Positions 51,696-59,969 are shown, counted from the first letter of the stretch. The stretch is 64,000 bases of DNA from Dyadobacter linearis (GCF_907165045.1 NZ_CAJRAU010000003.1:682001-746000); one strand, 5' to 3'. Notes: generated by a model not told the origin, from the letters alone. Program-made: numbers and translations.

Positions 51696-52877
51696 ATGAA
51701 ACTTAAAATCATAAACGGCACACTTCTAACTCCTTACCGCTACATCCGCAATGGGACTATATTGATTGAGAATGGAATCATTGTTGGGATTGAGGCTCGG
51801 GATGTGGATTTTCCGGATGCGGAGGTGATCGACGCTGGTGGACATTATGTGGCGCCTGGCTTCATTGACATTCACATTCACGGTGGTGGCGGCCATGATT
51901 TTATGGATGGGAGTGTGGAGGCGTTTTTGGGGATTGCGGAAACGCATGCGAAATATGGTACTACTGCTTTGGTACCGACCACTTTGACGAGTGAAAAGGC
52001 TGATTTGCTGGAAACTTTAGATCTGTATGAAAAAGCGAATGCATTGAATGCAAACGGTGCGCAGTTTCTCGGGATGCATTTGGAAGGTCCCTATTTTGCA
52101 TTGAGCCAGCGGGGTGCCCAGGACCCGCGTTATATCCGGAATCCTGATCCGGCGGAGTATGAGGCAGTACTCGCCTACTCTTCGTCGATCACGCGATGGA
52201 GTGCGGCGCCGGAGTTGCCGGGGGCTATTGATTTTGGTAAAAGATTAAGACAAAAAGGCATTCTGGCAGCAGTGGCGCATACTGACGCTATTTACGAGGA
52301 GGTTTTGGATGCATTTGAAAATGGTTATACCCTGGCCACGCATTTGTATTCGGCGATGTCGGGTGTGACGCGGCGGAATGCATTTAGATATGCGGGGACC
52401 ATTGAAAGTGCTTTTTTGCTGGATATGGATGTGGAGATTATCGCCGACGGGGTGCATTTGCCTGCGCCGCTTTTAAAGCTGATCTATAAAATAAAAGGAG
52501 CCGATCGCATTGCATTGATTACCGACGCCATGCGCGCCGCCGGAATGCCCGAAGGAGAAAGTACGCTGGGTTCGCTCAAAAACGGGTTGAAAGTAATCGT
52601 GGAAGACGGCGTGGCCAAGCTGCCCGATCGTACTTCGTTTGCAGGAAGTGTTTCCACAGCCGACAGACTGGTGCGGACGATGGTACAAATCGCAGACGTT
52701 TCGCTGCTCGACGCGGTGAGAATGGCGAGTTTGACACCTGCGAGAATCATGGGAGTTGACCAGCGAAAAGGCTCCCTAGTGGCTGGGAAAGATGCTGATA
52801 TTGTGATTTTTGACCAAAATATATCAGTACAAAAAACCATCGTGAAAGGAAAAGTAATTTACAATAACGCTATATAA
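51696..52877 (+). CDS. nagA: N-acetylglucosamine-6-phosphate deacetylase
   Basis: A 393-residue amidohydrolase that removes acetate from GlcNAc-6-phosphate in the cytoplasm. Family motifs are VAPGFIDIHIHGGGGHDFMDG near residue 55, FLGMHLEGPYFALSQRGAQDP with the metal-binding Glu, AAVAHTDAIY, LATHLYSAMSGVTRRN, and ALITDAMRAAGMPEG with the catalytic Asp. The C-terminal end with PARIMGVDQRKGSLVAGKDADIVIFD is typical. It lies 18 bp before nagB; both are probably cotranscribed. Confidence 0.96.
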   Translation: MKLKIINGTLLTPYRYIRNGTILIENGIIVGIEARDVDFPDAEVIDAGGHYVAPGFIDIHIHGGGGHDFMDGSVEAFLGIAETHAKYGTTALVPTTLTSEKADLLETLDLYEKANALNANGAQFLGMHLEGPYFALSQRGAQDPRYIRNPDPAEYEAVLAYSSSITRWSAAPELPGAIDFGKRLRQKGILAAVAHTDAIYEEVLDAFENGYTLATHLYSAMSGVTRRNAFRYAGTIESAFLLDMDVEIIADGVHLPAPLLKLIYKIKGADRIALITDAMRAAGMPEGESTLGSLKNGLKVIVEDGVAKLPDRTSFAGSVSTADRLVRTMVQIADVSLLDAVRMASLTPARIMGVDQRKGSLVAGKDADIVIFDQNISVQKTIVKGKVIYNNAI

Positions 52878-52895
52878 GTATTAAAAACACGAAAG

Positions 52896-53672
52896 ATGAA
52901 AGTCGACAATTTGGAAATACAGATCTTCAATACAAGACAGGAAATGGGTGCAAATGCAGCGCAGGCTGTGGCCGACAAGATCCGTGAATTGCAGGATTCA
53001 AAAGAGTTCATCAATATCATTTTTGCCTCCGCGCCTTCGCAAAACGAGTTTTTGGAAGTTTTGAAAGAAGAAAAAGGGATTGCCTGGGAGAAGATCAATG
53101 CATTTCACATGGACGAATATGTGGGTATCCCGGCCGATGCACCACAGAATTTCGGCAACTTTCTGAAAGTGCGGTTATTCGATTTCAAACCATTGAATTC
53201 TGTCAATTACCTCGACGGAAATGCGGCTGATCTTGATGCGGAATGTGCACGCTACACGCAGTTATTACTCGATAACCCGACTGATATCGTTTGTCTGGGA
53301 ATTGGTGAAAACGGGCATTTGGCATTTAATGATCCGCACGTGGCGTTTTTTGATGATCCTTTGGTGGTAAAGCAGGTTGAGCTCGACGATGCTTGCCGCC
53401 AGCAGCAGGTTAATGATGCATGCTTTGATTCTTTCGACGAGGTACCGGCCACTGCATTGACGCTCACGATCCCTACTTTGATGAAGGCGACTTATGCGTT
53501 TTGCATTGTTCCGGGAGAGAAAAAGGCGGAGGCGATTGCCCATACCGTTGAGGAAGATGTTCAGGAATTGTACCCGTCGACGATCCTGCGCACCCACCCG
53601 AATGCAATTCTTTTTATCGATAAAGCGAGTTCAGGGATGCTCAAAGAAATTTCGTCTTACAGTCAGGCATAG
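52896..53672 (+). CDS. nagB: Glucosamine-6-phosphate deaminase
   Basis: A 258-residue enzyme converting glucosamine-6-phosphate to fructose-6-phosphate and ammonia. The active-site signatures are AFHMDEYVGI near residue 70 and CLGIGENGHLAFNDP near 135, with the catalytic Asp and His present. It follows nagA by 18 bp, so the pair channels GlcNAc-6-phosphate into glycolysis. A kinase for free GlcNAc is not in this window and must be elsewhere if the transporter imports unphosphorylated sugar. Confidence 0.94.
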   Translation: MKVDNLEIQIFNTRQEMGANAAQAVADKIRELQDSKEFINIIFASAPSQNEFLEVLKEEKGIAWEKINAFHMDEYVGIPADAPQNFGNFLKVRLFDFKPLNSVNYLDGNAADLDAECARYTQLLLDNPTDIVCLGIGENGHLAFNDPHVAFFDDPLVVKQVELDDACRQQQVNDACFDSFDEVPATALTLTIPTLMKATYAFCIVPGEKKAEAIAHTVEEDVQELYPSTILRTHPNAILFIDKASSGMLKEISSYSQA

Positions 53673-53717
53673 TTTCGTTTTGGGACTATCTTGCACCTGT
53701 TACATCAACCCATTCAA

Positions 53718-55100
53718 ATGAGAAAACAACTCTTGACTACCGCTTTATTGAGCGCAATGGCATTAAATCAGGCATGTAATACGAAAAAGGAAGAGGCTAA
53801 GGATGAGACGTCGAAAAAACCGTTGAGCCTGATCGTGGTGGAGCCCGGTCACTTCCACGCGGCGCTTGTTCAGAAATCCATGTACGCAGATGTTGACTCT
53901 GTGGTGCATGTGTATGCGTCCGAAGGTCCGGATGTGAAAGCTTACCTGGACAAGGTTGAGAAGTACAACACCCGCGCCGAGGATCCTACGAAATGGAAAG
54001 AGGAAGTGTACACGGGCACCGATTTCATGGACAAAATGCTGTCTGAGAAAAAGGGTAACGTGGTGGTTTTGGCTGGAAATAACCAGAAGAAAACCGATTA
54101 TATCAAACGTTCTGTGGACGCAGGTCTGAACGTGTTGGCCGACAAACCAATGGCGATCGACGCAGCTGGTTTTGACAAGCTGAAAGAAGCTTTTGCGAGT
54201 GCGGATAAAAATAAGGTGTTGCTTTATGATATCATGACGGAGCGTTATGAGATCACCAATGCCTTGCAGCGCGAGCTGGCTGCGGTTCCTGAGATTTTTG
54301 GAGAGTTACAAAAAGGAACTGCGTCTGACCCGGCTGTGATGAAGGAAAGTGTGCATCACTTTTTCAAATACATTTCCGGTGAGCCGCTTGTTCGTCCGAC
54401 ATGGTTTTTTGACGTGAACCAGCAAGGTGAAGGAATGGTGGATGTGACGACGCATTTGGTAGATCTGGTTCAATGGAGCGCTTTCCCGGATGTGACTCTG
54501 GATTATCAAAAAGATATGAAGCTGCTGAATGCAAAACGTACTGCGACACAACTTACGCCATCGCAATTCAAGCTGGTTACCAAAAGTGAAAAGTATCCTG
54601 ACTTTTTGGGCAAAGATGTGAAAGACAGCCTTTTGAATGTGTATTCGAATGGAGAAATGACTTATACTTTGAAAGGTGTGCACGCGAAAGTTTCGGTACT
54701 ATGGAATTTCCAGGCGCCGGAAGGAACAGGCGATACGCATTACTCGATCATGAAAGGTTCAAAGGCGAACTTGATTGTTCGTCAGGGTAAAGACCAGAAA
54801 TACAAGCCGGTGCTTTACGTTGAAACCAAGGACAAAAGCAAAGCTTACGAAGACGCAGTTACAGCAGGTTTCAAAGCTGCCCAGGACAAATATCCTGGCA
54901 TTGAATTGAAAAAGAATGCAGCGGGCTGGGAAGTAACAATCCCGCAAAAATACGACAACGGCCACGAAGCGCATTTTGCGCAGGTTGCGAATAAATATAT
55001 GGAGTATTTGAAAGCGGGTAAGTTGCCAGAGTGGGAGGTACCGAATATTATTGCGAAGTACTGGCTGACAACGGAGGCGCTGAAGAGCGCGAAGAGGTAG
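53718..55100 (+). CDS. Gfo/Idh/MocA-like oxidoreductase lipoprotein
   Basis: A 460-residue lipoprotein (MRKQLLTTALLSAMALNQAC, Cys20), so envelope-anchored. A Rossmann-type N-terminal part (PLSLIVVEPGHFHAALVQKSMYADVD, then KGNVVVLAGNNQKKTDYIKRS) carries ADKPMAID, keeping the Lys of the EKP motif. The C-terminal half (TPSQFKLVTKSEKYPDFL onward) resembles the oxidoreductase C-terminal domain of Bacteroidota. The typical GxGxxG loop is not clear, so cofactor binding is uncertain. It follows nagB by 45 bp and makes a third envelope member of this family in the locus. Confidence 0.82.
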   Translation: MRKQLLTTALLSAMALNQACNTKKEEAKDETSKKPLSLIVVEPGHFHAALVQKSMYADVDSVVHVYASEGPDVKAYLDKVEKYNTRAEDPTKWKEEVYTGTDFMDKMLSEKKGNVVVLAGNNQKKTDYIKRSVDAGLNVLADKPMAIDAAGFDKLKEAFASADKNKVLLYDIMTERYEITNALQRELAAVPEIFGELQKGTASDPAVMKESVHHFFKYISGEPLVRPTWFFDVNQQGEGMVDVTTHLVDLVQWSAFPDVTLDYQKDMKLLNAKRTATQLTPSQFKLVTKSEKYPDFLGKDVKDSLLNVYSNGEMTYTLKGVHAKVSVLWNFQAPEGTGDTHYSIMKGSKANLIVRQGKDQKYKPVLYVETKDKSKAYEDAVTAGFKAAQDKYPGIELKKNAAGWEVTIPQKYDNGHEAHFAQVANKYMEYLKAGKLPEWEVPNIIAKYWLTTEALKSAKR

Positions 55101-55139
55101 GGCTGGCGATATTCCATGCCCTTGCCCTATGCCCGGTGC

Positions 55140-55159
55140 CCGTCGGTTGAAACCGACGG
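55140..55159. repeat. 20-nt TGAA-loop palindrome CCGTCGGT-TGAA-ACCGACGG
   Basis: A perfect 8-bp stem around TGAA, the complement of the TTCA loop of the other copies. An identical 20-mer lies at 56463-56482. It is 39 bp after the oxidoreductase lipoprotein gene. Confidence 0.85.
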
Positions 55160-55175
55160 AAATGGATTTATTGGA

Positions 55176-55207
55176 GCGAGTAGCGCTGGACGCTGCTCGC
55201 TTTTTTT
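55176..55207 (+). terminator. Rho-independent terminator at the end of the nag operon
   Basis: GCGAGTAGCG (55176-55185), loop CTGGA, CGCTGCTCGC (55191-55200) with one G-T pair, followed by seven T. Confidence 0.88.
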
Positions 55208-55250
55208 ATGAATTAATCATGGACAAACGTCTGCCAGAAAGGTTTACACA

Positions 55251-55685
55251 CTAGTTTTCAAGAGCAAGTTCTATTTCCTTCTTCCTCTTGCCACTCGTCA
55301 AATCCAAAATAGTTATTGTCTCTATCTCGAATTCTTCATCGTGGGCAGCGTAAATAGAAAACCAAATTCCCTCTTGAAAATCCCGATGAAAGGTTGTCAT
55401 AATATCATGTTTCGGGAGATATAAGGAGTCTATATCAACCCCACGGAAAGCAACTTCTTCATCGACCAGATCATGTAAAAGTTCGCACTGGTTACCGATC
55501 GCGGCTACCCAACAGACATCCCTTGCAATAATCTTATTGATTACTTCGTCTAAATAGCGCCGTTCCCGATCATCACTCACAAGGATGCACAACCAATTCG
55601 AATTTGGCAACTGACTTGCCCAGTTCGTATACGTGTTATATTCAATTATATCGATTCGTCGGTTGTTTAGATGCAAATCTGGCAT
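55251..55685 (-). CDS. Hypothetical acidic protein of about 140 residues
   Basis: A 144-residue soluble acidic protein with no signal peptide. Conserved-looking stretches are NWLCILVSDDRERRYLDEVINKII, DVCWVAAIGNQCELLHDLVDEE and FQEGIWFSIYAAHDEE. I have an impression of an uncharacterised family seen in scattered bacteria, often singly or near defence or polymorphic-toxin genes, but cannot name it firmly. The fold looks alpha/beta. Its neighbours are repeats and an outer-membrane protein gene, giving no functional hint. Confidence 0.6.
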   Translation of the reverse strand: MPDLHLNNRRIDIIEYNTYTNWASQLPNSNWLCILVSDDRERRYLDEVINKIIARDVCWVAAIGNQCELLHDLVDEEVAFRGVDIDSLYLPKHDIMTTFHRDFQEGIWFSIYAAHDEEFEIETITILDLTSGKRKKEIELALEN

Positions 55686-55714
55686 CTGCTTATAGTTTAG
55701 TGTGATATAAACTC

Positions 55715-56386
55715 CTACCTACCCTTCCCCCCCAAAAACGCAAAACCAACCTTCCCAAACAACCCCTTTCCAGCAACCCCGCTCATTTCATCGCTTCGTT
55801 TCGAAACCATCAGATCGTCCCTGTACTCTGCCGAAATCGTGAGTCTTGACCATTTGAGACCGGCTGAGGCTGATGCAACCGGCGCGACGCGCTGAAAGCC
55901 AAAGACATCTTTGACCACTATATCACCATAGGTGGTTTCGTGCTGAACGATCGAGAGGAAGATATTTCCGCCTAGTTTGCCTTCTACAAAAAACTTCAAC
56001 CGACTCTCAGGATTCAGATAAAGCCGCATGCCAGCATCCGCCTCAACCCTGTGATGCAATTCTCTCGTATAGGATTGCGCCGCTGTTTGGCTGGGATAAT
56101 AAAAAAGCTGCGGGTGAATTTTCTTCTGCGCGTAGCCCCCCTGCGCCAGCAGCGACAAGCGTGTATTCAGCGGCTTTTCAAAATAGAACCCCGCACCCCA
56201 CGAGCGATTTGAAGAAAAGTTTAGGATTTCATCTCCATAGATTACTTCGGGCGCATAACTTTTATGATACCAATCGCGCCCAAACTCGCCCTGAATGCCG
56301 ATTTCCCAACCTGCCACTTTCTGGGCTTTTGCGGAAAATGAAAGGCTAACAAGCGCCGCTGCCAAAATCGTAAAATACTTTTTCAT
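55715..56386 (-). CDS. Outer-membrane beta-barrel protein
   Basis: A 223-residue protein with a signal peptide (MKKYFTILAAALVSLSFSAKAQ). Alternating hydrophobic strands and aromatic turns (SWGAGFYFEKPLNTRLSLLAQGGYAQKK, RVEADAGMRLYLNPESRLKFFVEGKLGGNIFL, LKWSRLTISAEYRDDL) indicate a small porin-like outer-membrane barrel of the type common in Bacteroidota. The function is unknown. An ATG two codons upstream (56392) is an equally possible start. Confidence 0.75.
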   Translation of the reverse strand: MKKYFTILAAALVSLSFSAKAQKVAGWEIGIQGEFGRDWYHKSYAPEVIYGDEILNFSSNRSWGAGFYFEKPLNTRLSLLAQGGYAQKKIHPQLFYYPSQTAAQSYTRELHHRVEADAGMRLYLNPESRLKFFVEGKLGGNIFLSIVQHETTYGDIVVKDVFGFQRVAPVASASAGLKWSRLTISAEYRDDLMVSKRSDEMSGVAGKGLFGKVGFAFLGGKGR

Positions 56387-56462
56387 ATACATTTATTAAA
56401 ATATGGCTAAACACATTGATTTTGAATGCTATATAATCAAAATTATTAAATAAAATCTTTTC

Positions 56463-56482
56463 CCGTCGGTTGAAACCGACGG
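56463..56482. repeat. 20-nt TGAA-loop palindrome, second copy
   Basis: Identical in sequence to 55140-55159, although the flanks differ. The two copies bracket the hypothetical protein and the outer-membrane protein genes. Confidence 0.85.
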
Positions 56483-56537
56483 CTATAGATGCTGGGGGTT
56501 GGAGCAGACTGACATAGATTACCAACCCAATCCATTC

Positions 56538-56557
56538 CCGCCGACTTCAGTCGATGG
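56538..56557. repeat. Degenerate TTCA-loop palindrome
   Basis: CCGCCGACTTCAGTCGATGG keeps the 20-nt size and TTCA loop with one mismatch and one G-T pair in the stem. It resembles a decayed copy of the element at 50161. Confidence 0.6.
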
Positions 56558-56591
56558 AACACTCTCAAAACCAATTCCAAATCACAACCAG

Positions 56592-56849
56592 TTACCCCAC
56601 CATATTTCCATCCCGAACCCGCTCTACCACCTCAAAAAACTCCACCAATTCTTTAAAAGACCAAAAAGTATTGCTCAGCTCCGGCGTGTAACCTAAATCC
56701 TTCTGTGCGAGGATGTAGCCCCCGAACATATCCCAAACATGCATCCTCCAACGCTCAGGGGTGCTGCTGCTCAGCAATGTCTCTACCTCCCTACCATAAG
56801 CCAGCAAAACCGCCTCCGAAGGCTCGCTAATGTGTGTCCTTGTGTCCAT
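56592..56849 (-). CDS. Hypothetical protein, 85 residues
   Basis: A small acidic protein with Trp/Phe-rich stretches (PERWRMHVWDMFGGYILAQKDLGY, NTFWSFKELVEFFEVVERV). There is no signal peptide or membrane helix. It is divergent from the helix-turn-helix gene at 57022, with 172 bp between them, an arrangement often seen for a small protein and its regulator. No family was recognised. Codon use looks like the surrounding genes. Confidence 0.5.
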   Translation of the reverse strand: MDTRTHISEPSEAVLLAYGREVETLLSSSTPERWRMHVWDMFGGYILAQKDLGYTPELSNTFWSFKELVEFFEVVERVRDGNMVG

Positions 56850-57021
56850 TTGTTTGTTGGTTAATGTGTGAAACTAGCTTGTACCTCGTCACAAACCTCA
56901 CATTCTCTCAAAACATACCCAACATTTGCAACTCGTGACTTACGCCGAAATGCATGTAACTTACCCAAAAATTTACCGCCGGATTTATATAAATTGCCTC
57001 TTTAACCAAACACCACTCCGC

Positions 57022-57444
57022 ATGACACCCACTACCTCCAACCCGAAGATCCACGAGGGCCGCAACCTGAAACGCTTCCGCGAAATGCTCGGGATCAAAC
57101 AAGATTTTCTCGCCTTCGAGCTCGGCGAAGAATGGAACCAGCAAAAGATTTCACTCCTAGAACAAAAAGAAAAGATCGATTCCGATATTTTGGAGCAGGT
57201 TTCGGCGATACTTAAAATCCCGGCTGAGGCGATTCGGAATTTTGATGAGGATCAAGCCATTAACATTATCTCCAATACATTCCACGATCAGGCATATCTT
57301 GGAAATCCGCATTCAACTTTCACCGTCAATTCAATTACCGAAATAAGAAGATTACACGATGAGAAAATGGAGCTTTATGAGCGGATGTTGAAGGAGAAGG
57401 ATGAGATGATGGGGCGGTTGGAGCGGTTGATTGGGGGGAAATAA
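57022..57444 (+). CDS. XRE-like helix-turn-helix protein with C-terminal coiled coil
   Basis: A 140-residue DNA-binding protein. The helix-turn-helix is GRNLKRFREMLGIKQDFLAFEL followed by WNQQKISLLEQKEKID, at about residues 13-60. After a short linker, the last 40 residues (EIRRLHDEKMELYERMLKEKDEMMGRLERLI) form a coiled coil that should dimerise the protein. The ATG at 57022 is chosen; the upstream extension has no domain similarity. It probably regulates itself or the divergent small gene. It is also the last intact gene before the AT-rich island. Confidence 0.8.
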   Translation: MTPTTSNPKIHEGRNLKRFREMLGIKQDFLAFELGEEWNQQKISLLEQKEKIDSDILEQVSAILKIPAEAIRNFDEDQAINIISNTFHDQAYLGNPHSTFTVNSITEIRRLHDEKMELYERMLKEKDEMMGRLERLIGGK

Positions 57445-57452
57445 TGTAAAAT

Positions 57453-57607
57453 GTGGAACGGCTGGAAAAGTATCGAGCCGAAATTGAAACGCTTTGTGAA
57501 ACTTACAAAGTAAAGAGCCTATATGCATTAGGGTCAGTTCTGACCAAAAAATCAGCGATGAGAGTTATATAGATTTAATCGTTAACTTCCTTAACACAGA
57601 AGTCGAC
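57453..57607 (+). pseudogene. Decayed MNT-type nucleotidyltransferase fragment
   Basis: From the GTG at 57453 the frame reads VERLEKYRAEIETLCETYKV then KSLYALGSVLTKKSAM and stops at a TAG. Shifting frame after the KK gives SDESYIDLIVNFLNTEVD. Joined, these reproduce the start of MNT/MenA-type nucleotidyltransferases (GS loop, then a DxD-like site), but with a one-base frameshift, a Tyr in place of the first catalytic Asp, and loss of everything after about 50 residues. Intact relatives pair with HEPN proteins as toxin-antitoxin systems or occur alone. This is a remnant, possibly left by insertion of the island. Confidence 0.75.
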
Positions 57608-57657
57608 CGTTAACTAAGTTATTCTTCCATAAGCTTGAATAATTCCAAGAGTTACTT

Positions 57658-57700
57658 ATATTTTTATGCGAGTACTAACACTTCATTCGCATAAAAATAT
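57658..57700. repeat. Perfect 14-bp inverted repeat upstream of the nuclease island
   Basis: ATATTTTTATGCGA (57658-57671) and its exact complement TCGCATAAAAATAT (57687-57700) flank a 15-base spacer. The right arm ends 24 bp before the first island ATG. It could be an operator, a 5' mRNA hairpin or the end of an inserted element. Confidence 0.8.
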
Positions 57701-57724
57701 TATTACTACTCAGCGACTATATAA

Positions 57725-59023
57725 ATGAGTAAATCAACCGCGATAGAGTTACCAGCAATCCCGAAAGACAAGGATTATGAAGATTATGTTTGTGCATTTA
57801 TGCAAGCCGGAGGATTATATGTCGAGAGGAGTATTATCCACAGAGAGGTAGAGGAACTATTAGAACTTGATATACTAACTACGGACTTCCAGACTGATTC
57901 TGCCGCAAATAATCTAGTTGAAATTAAAGGTGGCGATTGGGGATTTAGTGACCTGTTCAAAATTTGTGGATGGATGACATATCTAAATTATGAGAAAGCA
58001 TGCTTCATAGTGCAAAAGACTAGGCCTAGCATAACATTCTTTAGAGACAAAGCCAAAGAACTGAAAATCGATCTAATCGATAATTCGGATCTGTCTAACA
58101 CTCACGAAACATTGCAATCATTTCTTCATATAAATCCAACCAAGGAAGATATAGAAACTATCCGCTTTTCATACCTATTGGAAAGGAAACAACTTGCACT
58201 TATAAAGAAATTGAAGAAAAGCGATCCTGCTATTGTTAGTTACCATCGGCTAGACGACTACTTTTACAAAATTAATTCTGGGTCATTCTTTGTTAGAAAT
58301 CCGATAAAACGTATTAATCAGCTATTCAACTACTTTATAGAATATAGAAACATTACAGCAAAAATATGTCACGAGCTGAACGGAGGTGACTTTTATGATG
58401 ATGAGATTGTAGACCTGTCAAAAAAATGTTTTGAAGAGACCTTCTATAATCCTTCAAATACTATTATACAAGTATCACTTTACATTGAGCATTTAGCGCG
58501 AGTTACCATTTTAAAATGCGCCATCGAGCATATCATAGAGAAATCAAAAGGTAATTATAACGCGACGGATATCACAAATATATTAAACTATCTATCCTTA
58601 CCAGGAACAATTAAGTCGGGGTTATTAGAAATAAGTAACGATTCCTACTTTTTTCTTTATCCAAGATTCTGGCAGTTTTTCACATATGTATTTGGCGGAT
58701 TTATACTAACAGATATTGAATCAAAAGAATACGCTCTACTTGCTAAAAAAACTGGCATTCCAGAAGCAGAAATTCCAAACGCATTTAACGCATTCAATAA
58801 ATTATTTCCAAAACAAAATGGTTGGTTTTTTAAAATCCCAAATACCTCAATTAATTGGCACAATTTCTTCCCCATTGCTTTCTCTGGAATAGGAGCCAAC
58901 TATCGTCGATTAATATATGTTAATGATCAAGACTATGACGAGCTTTTCAAAGGTTTATCTGGCAGCAAAACTTCCAGTGATTTGACAAAGTGGAATAATC
59001 TTGCATATAGTATATTAAAGTAA
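57725..59023 (+). CDS. PD-(D/E)XK nuclease-like protein, gene 1 of AT-rich island
   Basis: A 432-residue protein, not assigned to a named family. The N-terminal 110 residues look like a PD-(D/E)XK nuclease: a helix with DYEDYVCAFMQAGG, then EELLELDILTTDF with Asp49, and NNLVEIKGGDWG with Glu66 and Lys68, followed by a helix and FIVQKTRPSI. The remaining 300 residues are mostly helical (NQLFNYFIEYRNITAKICHEL, TIIQVSLYIEHLARVTILK) and could sense or bind a partner. DNA is much richer in A/T than the neighbours, and codon use follows. It begins 24 bp after the inverted repeat and is followed by gene 2 after 25 bp. Nucleic-acid cleavage, probably in defence, is inferred. Confidence 0.75.
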   Translation: MSKSTAIELPAIPKDKDYEDYVCAFMQAGGLYVERSIIHREVEELLELDILTTDFQTDSAANNLVEIKGGDWGFSDLFKICGWMTYLNYEKACFIVQKTRPSITFFRDKAKELKIDLIDNSDLSNTHETLQSFLHINPTKEDIETIRFSYLLERKQLALIKKLKKSDPAIVSYHRLDDYFYKINSGSFFVRNPIKRINQLFNYFIEYRNITAKICHELNGGDFYDDEIVDLSKKCFEETFYNPSNTIIQVSLYIEHLARVTILKCAIEHIIEKSKGNYNATDITNILNYLSLPGTIKSGLLEISNDSYFFLYPRFWQFFTYVFGGFILTDIESKEYALLAKKTGIPEAEIPNAFNAFNKLFPKQNGWFFKIPNTSINWHNFFPIAFSGIGANYRRLIYVNDQDYDELFKGLSGSKTSSDLTKWNNLAYSILK

Positions 59024-59048
59024 TGCATGAAGAAAACTAATAATCAAT

Positions 59049-59969
59049 ATGAAACTTCAAAAAATTTCGACACAGGCCCTTATAGCTCTTAAAGATGCTC
59101 TTTCAAATATTTATTGGCGAAAAAAGGATTTAAGGCAGTTCTTAGAATTGACTATCGAAAATTCGCTAATCGTTTCCACTATCAATTGGGAGGAGAATGT
59201 TAAGTACGAAAGTATATCTCAACTCATTGACAGAATGAATGCTAGGCCAGATATTTATCAAAATGATCTGTTGAAATTACTTCAAGAGACATCCAATTTT
59301 CAAGATTTTAGTCATTTGAAATATTGGGATAAGAAAGGTGATATCATTGAACGAGCGAAGGAAAGTGTTAAAAAGCTGCGGCTTCAAACATCAGGATATT
59401 TTGACGCACTAAATGAGTTAAATATCGCAGCTGAGAAAAGGGCTGAAAATATTGAAAAAATTAAGCAGACGATATCATTTTCTGAAAAACTGAATGGACT
59501 AAAAGAAAAGTTTTTTAACATCGCAATGGAAACAAACCCTCAGAAAAGGGGCTTTGAATTAGAGAAACTTTTAAACGAATTGTTTCATCTTTTTGATTTA
59601 CTACCGAAGGCATCCTTTAAAATCGTCGGCGAGCAAATAGATGGGTCATTCACATTCCAGAGTATTGATTATTTACTTGAAGCAAAATGGCAGAAATCTC
59701 TCGTAAATGCCGCTGACTTGTATGCGTTTGGGGGTAAAATTTCTGGAAAACTAAAAAACACCCTAGGTCTCTTCATCTCAATGGATGGATTTTCTTCCGA
59801 GTGTACCGAAACAAAAAGTCCAATAGCAAATTCTATGATTCTTATGGATGGTCAAGACCTAATGACTGTTCTGGATGGAAGAATGCGGCTTGATGATTTA
59901 ATATTTATCAAACGGCGACATGCGTCAGATACCGGCGAAATATTTTACAGGACAACAGGAATTATATGA
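59049..59969 (+). CDS. PD-(D/E)XK restriction-endonuclease-like protein, gene 2 of island
   Basis: A 306-residue protein. The N-terminal 90 residues (ALIALKDALSNIYWRKKDLRQFLEL, then LLKLLQETSNFQDFSHL) form a helical domain reminiscent of small effector-associated modules. A long coiled coil spans about 95-155. The nuclease domain follows: RGFELEKLLNELFHLFDL (Glu170, Glu172), GEQIDGSFTF with Asp198, and YLLEAKW with Glu211 and Lys213, a complete Mrr-like PD-(D/E)XK site. The ending DLIFIKRRHASDTGEIFYR is typical of a scattered family that I recall as annotated simply as restriction endonuclease. Its stop overlaps the start of gene 3. Confidence 0.8.
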   Translation: MKLQKISTQALIALKDALSNIYWRKKDLRQFLELTIENSLIVSTINWEENVKYESISQLIDRMNARPDIYQNDLLKLLQETSNFQDFSHLKYWDKKGDIIERAKESVKKLRLQTSGYFDALNELNIAAEKRAENIEKIKQTISFSEKLNGLKEKFFNIAMETNPQKRGFELEKLLNELFHLFDLLPKASFKIVGEQIDGSFTFQSIDYLLEAKWQKSLVNAADLYAFGGKISGKLKNTLGLFISMDGFSSECTETKSPIANSMILMDGQDLMTVLDGRMRLDDLIFIKRRHASDTGEIFYRTTGII

